Positions 49,301 through 58,570 of a stretch of 64,000 nucleotides of DNA are shown here, piece after piece. How positions within the stretch are numbered: the stretch's first letter is position 1; each line of letters starts with the position of its first letter. The stretch is taken from positions 20,323,435 to 20,387,434 of the forward strand of contig CM034389.1 in NCBI GenBank assembly GCA_019925095.2. Reading direction: 5' to 3'. A program made the translations under genes and the position numbers. The notes below the pieces were generated by a model. It was not told the DNA's origin. It did no database searches and saw only the letters and a list, made by a program, of their open reading frames with translations. This DNA comes from Dendrolimus kikuchii (lineage: Eukaryota > Arthropoda > Insecta > Lepidoptera > Lasiocampidae).

Positions 49301-50994
49301 ATTTTTTTTTACGTGATCGTGCTAAATTTGAAAACAAAATGTTCTCGTATAAAACTTTTACTCCTCACGTAACAGATAAATTGATCCAAATTTGGTGTAA
49401 ATTAAATATTGAAATCATTAATAGAAAGAGTGTTTTAAAAAAATTAAGAAAATATTAAATTCACAATTTATTAGTTAAAAGTTCATTCTAGGCTATTTTT
49501 CGACAAAAAATTCCTAATATCTCTACTCAAAATAAAAAAAATATTGGTATCAATACAGATTCTGAAAGGTAATAAAAATACCTTTCAAACAAGCCCAGAT
49601 TGAGAAATCTACTATAATTCTATGCGATTTTATGACGAATTTAATTAAATTATTCTATGTATATATGGAAAAATATCTATTTTGAAATTTTGGGGGGCTC
49701 CAAATCCGACTTAGAGCTATGGTCTCTTGAGCAAAATTTCTCAGAATCACCTATAGATTACGTTTTTGCTATACGCTTTATCAAAAAAAAAATTAACCCG
49801 CCTTAATGTACACACACGTATATATTACATATACATATGACAATATACACACAAATATACCCAATAGAAAAGTAATGCTTCTGAATACAGAAAAGAAAAA
49901 TAGAAGAGGCAATTTTAGAGTCTGTGACATGACAGTTATAGGTCTCAATGTGACGTAGCGTAAGGAAAGCAGGAAGGGGTCCAAGAAGACGTTAGCCTGG
50001 CGTACTGTATGGATCGACTGGACTTACTTTAATAATTTTTTTTGCAAAAATGCGTTTCATGTTGTATTAAGACTATCAAGTTTTGACCGACTTGGTTTAA
50101 GGACGATACTTCTTGTTGGCTGGCAATTGTCCAACGTGTGTTATTGGTCGCAACCAGGCTTTTTAAAACAGTGCTAGATCATTCATGTTTCACTACAATT
50201 AATTAATTAGCGCTCATTATTGTTATCAACAAAGAAGTTGTAAACAAAGATTCTTAAATAGTTATCATATTTAAAAGAAACTGTTTGTGGCGAATGACGT
50301 CTATGGTAGGTGGAGAATCATCAATAAATAGTATGTTTTAAATAATAAGACTTAGTAATTGAACAATAGTAGCCATGGTAGCTTAGTGGTTAGCGCACAT
50401 GCATCCCAATATCAAAAAGTGTCTTTTCCAAGTTTTCCAACCAGAGTGGTTGGAAAACGTGAACCACTTAGGCAGATTTCTGATCAACTGCAAATTTTTT
50501 ACAATCACCGCGCGCTAACGGTGAAGGAAAACATCGTGATGAAACCCGCACATCGAGATAACCTATGTGTAAAACCCGCTAATCCGCCTTTGACAAACGT
50601 GGCAGGTTACTACCCGTTCCCCTATAAAAAGTGCGAGGCCTGAGCCCAGCAGTTGACTTTTACGGGCTATTATTATACTAAATAACTTTGGCAACCTAGA
50701 CACCATCTGCTTAGGTAGCATTTAGGAAATTCTAGAGCTATTTATCATTGCTAGTATTCATTTTTAATGACAGGATGTAAACTGTTTTAGGGTTAACCTC
50801 GCCTTTTTACATCACCAAATACCTCGATAGTTCATACGAAGCTTATTTGCATGCAATAAAGAACAAAGAGAAAAATTGTCAAAACAATTATTTTTTGTAG
50901 GCTTTATCCAGTGGACAAGAGTCGCACAGACACTGCTGCCAGTATGGACGAGAATCCCGACGACTATGAACCGGTTAAAAACAAGGATGAGTAG
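39037..50994 (+). CDS. Clptm1l: CLPTM1L (CRR9) homologue, seven exons, core segment missing
   Basis: Exons 39037-39305, 40910-41099, 43026-43162, 43738-44020, 45543-45731, 47447-47649 and 50901-50994 have GT-AG borders and consistent phase, giving 454 codons. Human CLPTM1L is an ER membrane scramblase that flips glucosaminyl-PI for GPI-anchor synthesis. The start MKYVSISLILSLIFAGYVIN is a membrane anchor. Strong matches are KIPRKTRNNGTLF, LGFNEKDVDDVKGIFADTN, LLFDFLAFKNDVSFWRRK, LLEEQTSMLVLIPAGISA, MRYLSMLLYPLCIAGAIYSL and, in the last exon, LYPVDKSR. The family also has ~85 residues (SWYSW..., a PQLFVNYK-type block, a DDVFAFI-type block) between YSL and LYPVDK. I cannot find them in 47650-50900, although exon 6 (phase 2) joins the last exon (phase 1) in frame. 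The cause may be an unrecognised exon, a deletion or an assembly error. Introns are full of repeats. Confidence 0.9.
40440..40469. repeat. Perfect 12-bp hairpin with 6-base loop in intron 1
   Basis: AAAATAAGTGAG (40440-40451), loop TTTATC, CTCACTTATTTT (40458-40469). Confidence 0.85.
40775..40885 (+). repeat. Copy of the 11339 MITE-like element
   Basis: Shares GGTTCCTATATTTTACAG, CCATCAGTTGAATTTTGACA and TGTCAAATTTTAACAGATAG with 11339-11464. The right end is truncated 20-30 bases before exon 2 of the CLPTM1L homologue, so it lies close to its branch site region. Confidence 0.55.
41445..41765 (+). repeat. SINE-like family A, best copy in the window
   Basis: Runs from TGTGCAGGAATGGAGAAAG through CCTGCGACCGGGCTGCCTGT, CCAGGTGGTAGGGCATTTGC, GGTCTAAAGTATG, ACCAGGTTCTAGTCTCCC and GGCGATGGTAACCGCTTTCC to an AATAATAAAAAA tail. 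It lies in intron 2 of the CLPTM1L homologue in sense orientation. No clear pol III boxes were seen, so the class is uncertain. Confidence 0.75.
42340..42955. repeat. Probable inserted element in intron 2
   Basis: A TATAGTGATATTTTTT-like block occurs at both ends (about 42318-42336 and 42937-42952), and the inside repeats GTGGAACGG.TTATGGAGC / GTGGAACGGCTAATGGAGC (about 42658 and 42858). A 29-base A run is at 42558-42586. This looks like an insertion flanked by a target duplication, but the class is unknown. Confidence 0.35.
43531..43565. repeat. Perfect 15-bp hairpin with 5-base loop in intron 3
   Basis: ATTGATTTTTTATGT (43531-43545), loop CAGTT, ACATAAAAAATCAAT (43551-43565). A short upstream tandem duplication (CTTAACTTCCACATTCT at about 43356 and 43383) is nearby. 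Confidence 0.85.
44577..44628. repeat. (TA)n microsatellite next to a Helitron
   Basis: Pure TA tract ending at the Helitron 3' terminus; another TA-rich tract flanks its other end (45167-45200). Confidence 0.9.
44629..45166 (-). mobile_element. Complete non-autonomous Helitron (Lep1-like) in intron 4
   Basis: On the minus strand it starts TCTTATATATAAAATTGCCG after a host A and contains CCATACTCCTCCGAAACGG and GGACCTATTCTTATGAAAT, the well-known 5' region of lepidopteran Helitrons. It ends GGGGCCG-CTAG (44632-44629) before a host T. About 538 bases, inserted in a TA repeat as expected from the A/T target preference. Confidence 0.8.
45912..46125 (-). repeat. SINE-like family A copy in intron 5
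   Basis: On the minus strand it has the CTGGATGG-type start only in part, then CCACCCCTGGTCTAAAG, CCAGGTTCCAGTCTCC and GGCGATGGTAACCGCTTTCC to GCCGTCTGCCTGTTTGCTG near 45915. It is cut by the Helitron starting at 46129. Confidence 0.7.
46129..46900 (+). mobile_element. Helitron, 5' end and interior (3' end uncertain)
   Basis: TCCCTATTAATATAACTGTC at 46129 after a host A is the typical start, followed by (CTGT)n, TTTCACGAAAAAACTATTGG and GACCGATTTGGCTC. A TA-rich tract (46205-46312) lies inside. From about 46560 to 46640 is a diverged nonamer-like minisatellite (GCCATTTC.GTCAT...). It matches the Helitron at 63272-63901 in opposite orientation. The CTAG end was not located, so the end coordinate is approximate. 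Confidence 0.55.
47770..48040 (+). repeat. SINE in intron 6 of CLPTM1L
   Basis: The blocks GTGAGCGTCTCGATGTCCC, GTTCTCCTACTCCTAATGCC, AAAGGTTGGCAACGCGTTGG and TTGCCAGGTTCGCAATAATG followed by A8 are typical of a lepidopteran SINE 3' region. The open frame that includes MPTSLSHL is unrelated to the MPTS motif of CLPTM1L. Confidence 0.55.
48636..49781. mobile_element. Element with about 230-bp terminal inverted repeats and a transposon ORF relic
   Basis: The left arm (about 48636-48870) and right arm (about 49548-49781) are reverse complements at over 90% by eye: CGTATAGCAAAAACGTAATC, GAGACCATAGCTCTAAGTCG, GGGGGGCTCCAAATCCG complement, and AATCTGTATTGATACC. The centre encodes in broken frames MDNQEHRLRCLRKWKQQ, DLNDLSLPTKCDILN and KLIQIWCKLNIEI. 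The LPTK.D.L and IW.KLNI pattern occurs in an arthropod transposon-associated protein family that I cannot name. No target duplication was found. It lies in intron 6 exactly where a CLPTM1L exon is expected. Confidence 0.7.
50365..50690 (+). repeat. tRNA-derived SINE in intron 6
   Basis: Starts AGCCATGGTAGCTTAGTGG with TTAGCGC (A box-like), then a perfect 12-bp hairpin (GTTTTCCAACCA GAG TGGTTGGAAAAC), and the shared body blocks GTGAAGGAAAACATCGTGATG, CACATCGAGATAACC and GCCTGAGCCCAGCAG. It resembles the composite at 5672-6170. Confidence 0.65.
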
Positions 50995-51374
50995 TTTTAG
51001 TATATTTATTAATTATCATTTTCGAGGAGGCTGATACAGGTGCTATGTTCTGGCCAATATATTTTGTTGCAAAGGATTATAGCCTATATAAATAAGCTTT
51101 TTTGAAAAGGTTTTTAAATACAAGCTTTTGAGATCCTGGATATTATGTAGCAGCAGAGTGCTAGCCAAGACAAGTAAAACGAGCCCAAACACGACGGGTT
51201 TATCTTGTTTACTACAGGAGTTCCTATGGCCTCCTTCCAACTCCATCATCAGATCAGCTCCGTGGTACCATATTATTGCATTGTCACGTGATATACATAT
51301 GCGTGCAAAGTTTCAGCTCAATAGGAAGTCGGGAAGTTGGTCAAACTTAACTTTCAAGATTCCATTGCAAGTTA

Positions 51375-51380
51375 AATAAA
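51375..51380 (+). promoter_or_regulatory. Candidate polyadenylation signal of CLPTM1L
   Basis: AATAAA about 380 bases after the stop codon. It is the first perfect hexamer noticed downstream of the last exon. Confidence 0.35.
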
Positions 51381-51607
51381 AGCTTATAACATAGCAATCA
51401 ACACTTACTAGCACTATGATGCTTACCTCATATAGTTAAAAATCAAGGCCGCAATGCTCGTTTGATATCAACGGTCGCTGTAACTGAAATCGGTTACTAC
51501 AAGAGTTATGATGACCTTTATTTAACCGACTGGTATAGTGTGATCATCCTCTGAATTTATTGTATCTTTTGTTGTCTTATCACGATTCTACATTTAGTCT
51601 AAGTGTT

Positions 51608-52435
51608 GCTGTAGATCGACCTTCACTCATGTGATAACCAGTTGAGACATTTTTGTCAAATTATATTAATTTGTAAACAAGCCTATGATAGCTTTCCAAT
51701 CGAAAAGTGTTCATAGATATTTGAAGTCTTCAAAGCATGACAAGTCTATACCTATATAGTCCAGGATCCACCGACCATTTTTGCTATTGATTACTATCGA
51801 GCTAATGTTTCGTGAGTAGCTTCATTTTGATGAGACGCCCAACTTTTTCTCTTACATTTTCGATTGTGGTAGCTAACACGCGATTTGATGACTCTTAAAA
51901 ATGTATTACTAACTAGGCTTTTTTTGTTAAATCATAAGATAATTATCTGAATTATTCGTAAAAATATTTGTCCTACAAAATGTAGGGTTTGATCAAAGAG
52001 TTTCCTCTCTCCAACATGTATCGATAACGAGGTCATCAAAAATGATAACTAACCAGCTGATTTTTTTTCTGTTGCTTAGTTCATTTTTATATAATTTAAC
52101 AGCCACATTGTCCTATAACTTGCGTGGTACGTTATCCCTGTATTGACTTATCTGTTCATACATGTTTGCCAGGTAGCCATGAACAGAAAAAATAGCCAAG
52201 CCTATCAAGGCATATTCTCCATGTTAAAAATGATCATTTGAAAGTAAATTTGTTCAGTTTGAAGAATTGAAGGTTATGAAAAAAAAATTATTAAAATTAA
52301 TTTGATTAAAAATAGCCATGAACATTTTTCGAATAAAGAAACTACCATAGCCGTGTTTACAAATTAATATAATTTGACAAAAAATATCTCTCAACTGGTT
52401 ATCAGGTGGGTGAAGGTTGATCTTTACAGTCTCCT
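51608..52435. mobile_element. Long inverted-repeat element downstream of CLPTM1L
   Basis: Left arm 51611-51715 and right arm about 52320-52430 pair over roughly 105 bases: GATCGACCTTCACTCATGTG with GGTGGGTGAAGGTTGATC, GATAACCAGTTGAGA with TCTCAACTGGTTATC, and GTCAAATTATATTAATTTGT with its exact complement. The ~600-base centre is AT-rich without a coding frame. Ends and target duplication are not defined. Confidence 0.7.
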
Positions 52436-54479
52436 CTGCTAATTGATTTCAATGAAAAGCATCCTAAAGGTAAGCCAGCTCCTTTAATCTAATAAAACCT
52501 TTAATTGTAACACTAGAAAATTCCTACGAATGTTCTAGTATGTTATAATTCAAATAAATAAATTAAAATAGAGTTATAAATAATAGTACAGCGGAAATTA
52601 CATTTTCGGGGAGTTTCTGTTATCTGTATTAAATAGTATTTCGATCAAAACACATCTATTATTATCAGTCAGTGGATTCATTTAAAGATATATTAAAGTC
52701 ATGTGATTATGTTGATTAAAATCATTGCCCGATTATAAATAGTAATTATCATAACACCTATGACGAACATTGTAATCCCAAACAACAAAACATTATCCAA
52801 AGTAGATATTGAACGAGAAAATGTAGGCTATGAGAAGATATCAATAAAATACTTTGTAACAAGATATAATGGCCAGATTCTGTGAGATCTGCTCTAAAGG
52901 GTTTTGATTGTATTTGTTTTGTACGCGTCCGACATGTTAATGTTTATTTTCTCATATTATGCGCATATATTATTTTTTATAGAAATGATTAATGACCACA
53001 AAACATGGATTTGTCCAAGAATAATTTCTGTTTATATTTTGTCATGGATTTTCTATAAAAATTCATTACGACAAAATGGCTGACAGCCAGTTTGTAACTA
53101 TTGTGCGCAACAATAAAGTGGAATTTGCGCAATTGCGCAAATGCCAGTCTTGTGTCTGGAATAAATGAAGTGAAAAGTACGAGATTCACGAAGTTTATGC
53201 ATAACTGGTAGCTTATTTAAGTGCTTTGAGTTTCTTGCCGAGTAACTGTTTTTGAATTTGAATAGTGCAATCTAAACTACTGGTCCGTATTCGCTCTCTC
53301 ATAAATATTAATTATTATTACCTTTTCCCTTAATTTTAAAGGGGTATTTATTTAAAGACACATAAACTAGGTGAGCTACGACGGAGCGATTCGTAAAAGC
53401 GATAAGTACGTATAAAATGCCCATAATAGTGGTTGGCATATATCACAATAAATTATGAAGTTATGTTCTGATAAAAAAAACAGACATTCAAATACCATCT
53501 CATCGTCATCACTTCAAAATATAATGACAGAAATAATTGTTATTACTGTTCAATTTATAATTAATACTCTATTTGACTCGTTATAGAAGTGACGTCATAA
53601 TTTGCAATACTTACAAAATTTAGGTGGATTCGGCGTTTTGTTAGACGATGAAAAGTACTCGGTTGATTTGGCTGTCAACTACCCTATTTGTCCACAGGAT
53701 AACAGAATTTGAATTTACCGGTCAAATTTTTCTTTTTCCTTTATCTCATATATATATGCACCTGACATATCAACTACTGTGACACTGGCAAAATCAATGC
53801 TAATTGCGTTGGAGCCATAATCCTCCAAAAAAAAAGAAGAAATACTACCCTATTTTCGTTAAGAAAACGGCGTCCGTGGTATGGGTAACACCATAAAGAT
53901 ATTATGTGCTTATGTAATTTAATACCATCGCACTTTGTCGCTGTTTTCATTGTGATTTTTTTTACATGTGTCTGGGTTCTAAGAGGCTAAGATGCAGATT
54001 GTGGCTTAGAAGATTAGAGGCTCTGTGTACTGATATGAGGCTGAAGAGATTGTAACTAATTTTAATATTGGTTATGAGTAGTAAAACTGAAAGGTAAATT
54101 AGACCTGTGGCATATGTAAAAAATGTAGCAATTTTGACTAATGTAAAGTTGTTAACTTTATTTATTGATATTACATATAATATAACACACATGCGGATAA
54201 CAAAAACCTCGGAAATAGTAGTAAATGCACTCGCGCGTGCGCCTTGCATTGTCTCATAAGCACGACTGTCGTACGACTCACTTCTGGGGGTGCGGGCCCC
54301 TGGGCTCTGCCGAGGCAGGAATGGCAAGAGCTGCGGTGGGAGCGAGGCGAGCGACGATTACTGCATATGCTGATGCTTGTTGAAATAATGCTACTTTACA
54401 TTAATAATAATAAAAGAAACATACATACGAATTGGAAACTTCTCCTTTTTGAAATCGGTTATAAAAATGCCTAAATATA
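52436..54479. other. Intergenic region without recognised gene
   Basis: AT-rich sequence. About 54230-54360 is GC-rich (GTGCGGGCCCCTGGGC, GAGCGAGGCGAGCGACG) and may belong to the LINE relic next to it. No host exon recognised. Confidence 0.35.
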
Positions 54480-54499
54480 AACTTAAGTTAAATAAATTA

Positions 54500-54850
54500 A
54501 ATCCAAACATAAATTACGTACCAGATCACTGCCAGCGTGAAGCGTGCCCAGAAGGCTGGCTGCATTGCCACTCTTTATGGATGGCAATGCTAATTCTCTG
54601 GGCAAAATATGAGCCAGCTTTCTGATAATGGGTAGTGTTAAAGAGTTTGTTACAGATGTCTTTAGAGAAACTCTTTGCCGATCGGCCCCACGGGCCCAAT
54701 GTTTCTACCCCAAACGGCACAAACATGTAACCTTTTCCTAAGGCTTCATATTTGCGCCGTTTGACGTCTTCAGCTAAAGCGGCGCCGTTGCTAGCCCCTG
54801 ACTCGGTAGTTGGAAGATGTGACTGGGCTTCGTTATGTTGATTTAGCATA
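54500..54850 (-). pseudogene. LINE ORF2 C-terminal fragment
   Basis: About 107 open codons on the minus strand contain AEDVKRRKYEALGKGYMFVP, FGVETLGPWGRSAK, KAGSYFAQRISIAI and EWQCSQPSG. The VPFGVETLGPWG and AQRISIAI blocks are the conserved C-terminal region of a widespread animal LINE. It lacks the RT core and is a dead remnant. Confidence 0.65.
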
Positions 54851-55763
54851 GAGATACAAATCGGATCGCGAGTTTAGATTGTACCAAAAATTCAATTAAA
54901 GGTTTATAATAAATTGAAGTATTTATATTTAAAGACTTAGCAGAAAAGACAGTGTCAACTATACGGGTGTATAGTGTGATGGTAATATTATGTAATAACT
55001 ATAGTCTAGTTAATTAATTAGTTTAATTAATATCTCACTCATAGACCCGTATGCTAAAAGAATGTTTGTGTGCAAACCGACAGTTGAGATGATGATTTGA
55101 CAAAATATAAACTATATCAGCCCTGTGATGTTTCATTCATTCGAACGTTTTTCGATTTGGTCGGATTATCATTCCAATTTAGTTGGTGTATGAGTATGTT
55201 ATTTTAGAATATTCGTCCTAGTTTACCTATTTTGAAAGTACGGACACAAATTATGGATTACGAATTTATACTTTTCAATGCTTAGGTGTATTGTTAGAAA
55301 ATCACCTTCGATTGAAGCTACCTACATATTTCGTCCAGAAGTAAAAGTTAGTTTGTCTTTCGTCCTTATCGGTGTACCTGGGGCCCAATTCTGCTATTAC
55401 TAGTTAAAATCACCGGACACGATTGTCTGAATCATAGGTTTGCCTGATTTCGGTGTTCTGGCAATACCTTGGCGTGCCAATAGTACGCCACTCATATCTT
55501 TATAAATATTTATAAGCGAAAACTTGCGGAATAAATGTTTCAAATTTTGGTATTATACATTTTCAATGTTTATTTCGGCTCACGCCATCTGTGCTGCCGG
55601 TAATAAATTTTTCTTTCTATAATTATTCTGGCTCGACGATTTCGAGAAGATATTGAGGATTTAGTGGAATACAAAATTTTGACATTATCGCATTGAAATC
55701 GTGCTTTGAATATCTTCGCAATACCAAGATATCGACAGATATGGGGCCCTGTTCACCGATTCA

Positions 55764-56160
55764 GACCCTGTAGACAAGCGACATTAGCGCTAAACGAATA
55801 GAATGAAAATGTATGGGAATGACATAGAATAGAATAGAATAGAATAGAAAACACTTCTTGTTCACCAGAATAAACAATTACAGAATGAATAATTTAACGG
55901 CAAAACAAAAGGCGACCTTATCGCTTAAAGCGATCTCTTCCAGGCAACCTGACTGAGAGGATACTTTTAACATCTTATGTCTGGGTATAACTAAATAAAA
56001 AAGAAGTAAAATAAAAAAGGGAGAACAGTAAAATGTGGACAGTAAACAGCTAAGTTAAGAAGGACAGAATTATACAGACATAATACTTGTCGTAACGATA
56101 TGTCTTTCTCATATTTATTATTCTATTCGTTTAGCGCTAATGCCACTTGTCTATAGGGCC
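55764..56160. mobile_element. MITE-like element with about 60-bp inverted ends
   Basis: GACCCTGTAGACAAGCGACA followed by TTAGCGCTAAACGAATAGAAT at the left pairs with the reverse complement of ATTCTATTCGTTTAGCGCTAA then TGCCACTTGTCTATAGGGCC at the right. Inside is an (AATAG)n-like run and a stretch with TTATCGCTTAAAGCGATCTC, a known type of lepidopteran repeat. No coding capacity. Confidence 0.65.
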
Positions 56161-57404
56161 AGTTCCATATAAGGTTCCTTCGAGACCGGTAAGATGCTGG
56201 TAACAGCTCTGGTATGGTAAAATATCCCTAGGCGATGCTCGTTATTTTCCATGTAGTAGGCCGTCGCTTGGCTTGTCTGTCATACTCTAGCTATAAAAAT
56301 AGTTAAAAAAAGATTGACTTTTAAAGTTTCAAGTGTTAATTAAAGCTTTTAATATTTATACAGGGTTTATTTGTTATTGTGAAGTTCTGTTATGTTTTTA
56401 ATTTAACTAATTAGACATGTATACATAGATAGGTATAGTGTTATTGGTATAGTCATGATTAAATTATTATTGCAGTTGCGCAGTAGTTGAATTTATACGA
56501 TTAATCGTTTGTTCTGTATATCTGCAGGTAAGAGCGACCATGTTTGCTGTTTTTTTCTATATGAACTTTATACATTATTTACATTTTATATGTTGAGGTT
56601 TTCTTTCAGCGTCCTATATCCTTTAACGAATTTAAAGCATCCATCTAATTATTTATTTTCTATTTCAATTGACGTTTGGGTTATTAACTATATAAAATTA
56701 AACAACATAGAAAAAGTCTATTGTAATGTTAATAATTATTATACCAATCATTTCTATTATAATTTTAACATTAGTGTTTTCTTCTTTAATTTATATTCAT
56801 GAATTAATTGAGTATATTCTTGTATCCATAGGAATAAATAAAATTAAAACGTCTGTCTGTGATATCTAATATGTCAGAATTTATGTGAAACCTACTAATT
56901 ATACCATACGTAATCATTAATGACCGTTTTTAGAATATTTGTCTGTATGTAACTTTGTTTCGAATAATCTCAAAGGCTCTTGTTGAAAATATTTGAGTAT
57001 TAACACACGATATTTTTTTTGTTTATTTTCCATTTCGATATCGTACATTAGAAGCGTCAAAAGATATTATTCAACACTCAAATTTCAAGGTTCAAATATT
57101 AGTCTTGCGCGAACGAGGTCGGTAGGCACAGTTAGTATAAAATAAAAACAATGGAAATTATCTAAACAATATTCTTAGAATAAGGAGGTATAGTTTATGC
57201 CATCACTTTAAAATTGGTACGCTACACTTTTCACCTGCCTATTTTTACCTGTATTTTCATGAATGAAACAACTAACTCTTTACAGAAGAAGAGATGATTT
57301 CACATTCAAGTGATGCATTAAAATCCATATGAATAAAAAATGTATTAGTTATAGATGTGTATGACTGTGTACCTATTAATCTTAAGTATTGTAATTTTTT
57401 TGCA
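56161..57404. other. AT-rich stretch; one SINE tail, nothing else recognised
   Basis: About 56200-56290 carries a diverged family A tail (TAGGCGATGCTCGTTATTTTCC, GTAGTAGGCCGTCG). The rest shows no feature. Confidence 0.35.
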
Positions 57405-57640
57405 CTAGCTGATGCCCGCGACTTCGTCCGCGTCGTGCGGTTTTTTAACTATCCCACGGGAACTCTTCCATTTTTCGGGATCAAAAGTATCCTATATGTT
57501 GACCTGGGCTTTAAGCTAGCACCATACAAAATTTCACTTAAATCGGTCCAGTCGTTTCGTAGATTAGCTGGTACAAACACAAACAGACAGACACAGACAA
57601 ACAGAAACAAAAAAAATGAAAAAAATCTAAATTACTTCTA
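57405..57640 (+). repeat. Interspersed repeat related to family B
   Basis: Starts AGCTGATGCCCGCGACTTCG, then TATCCCACGGGAACTCTTCC, GGGATCAAAAGTATCCTA, GCACCATACAAAATTTCACT and CGTTTCGTAGATTAGC, ending in an (ACAGAC)n-like A-rich tail. A very common lepidopteran repeat type; the single unit matches one sub-repeat of 13470-13765. Confidence 0.6.
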
Positions 57641-57999
57641 TTTCACTTCTTACCTCCTCCTGATTCGGTTTTAGCATTTTTTTTCATTGTACAGAAATTC
57701 CACCTCTACAATTTTATTATATTGTATAGATTATGTAACTATACAAATTCTGTCAAAAACTTCAAAAAATGCTGGGATTAATCTAGAGTAAATTTACTAA
57801 GTAATTGTTTGCTAATTAATGTATTAAGAATTAATTATAAATTGATTTTTAAAGAGTAAATTCAAAATTGTTGAATTAAAAAGGCCTCTTTATCTCGTAA
57901 CCCACATCAGAAAAAAAACTGATTAGGTTTCTTTTTCCCACATAATTTGATTTAGTTTATAAAGTTGCATTAATTGCCTTTTTTTAAAGAAGCACAATC

Positions 58000-58570
58000 C
58001 GTTTGAATCTTGTCTACCGCGGGGGAAACGCGGTGGGGAGTGGCACTAGCAATCGCCATGTTGGGGTGGCATTAGCACCGCAAACAAGAAGTGCTATTGC
58101 CATACCTCGGTAAGGGATATACACTAAAACTCTTCGGTGTTCCATTCTTCGCCCTTATGCTAGGGCCAAGGGCTTATGGCCACTCTGAAAAGCCCTGGCA
58201 GGCGCCGATTTAAAGCCCTCCTCCACTGCCAGGCAGAGGTAAGACAGCGGTGACGTCATATTCTCTGTGCGTGGGTTGGTTTGTAAAGCACCCTATCGGA
58301 GAAAAGGTGAGCACGCGCGTAACACCGGCGCGGTCTCAATCTCGATGGCAATAACGACGGCTGAGACCCCTTCACCAAAGATTCATCTGCGGCGCCCGCT
58401 CACGGCGACTGGAGTTCTAAGGACACCGTCCCGTGCCGACGCGTCTTCCTTTGGCGGGAATGGAGCAAGGTGGTACACTCACGCTACCGCTCCGCCGCCT
58501 CCTTCGCGAGCATGACTTGCTCGCAAAAGGAGACGGCGCGTCCCGTCTGAGGATGCAGATGCATTAATTG
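58000..58570. repeat. GC-rich repeat block, possible LINE 5' region
   Basis: The first ~200 bases resemble 5930-6110 in reverse (TGGCATTAGCACCG, CCGTTTGAATC). An 82-codon open stretch at 58267-58515 (TAETPSPKIHLRRPLTATGV, then Pro/Ser/Ala-rich) has retroelement-like composition, but I could not match it to a known ORF. GC content is far above the surroundings. Confidence 0.4.

Noticed and set aside
53962..54474. Overlapping open frames on both strands around a GC-rich patch
   Set aside because: No domain or splice context; probably part of a decayed retroelement next to the LINE tail at 54500-54850.
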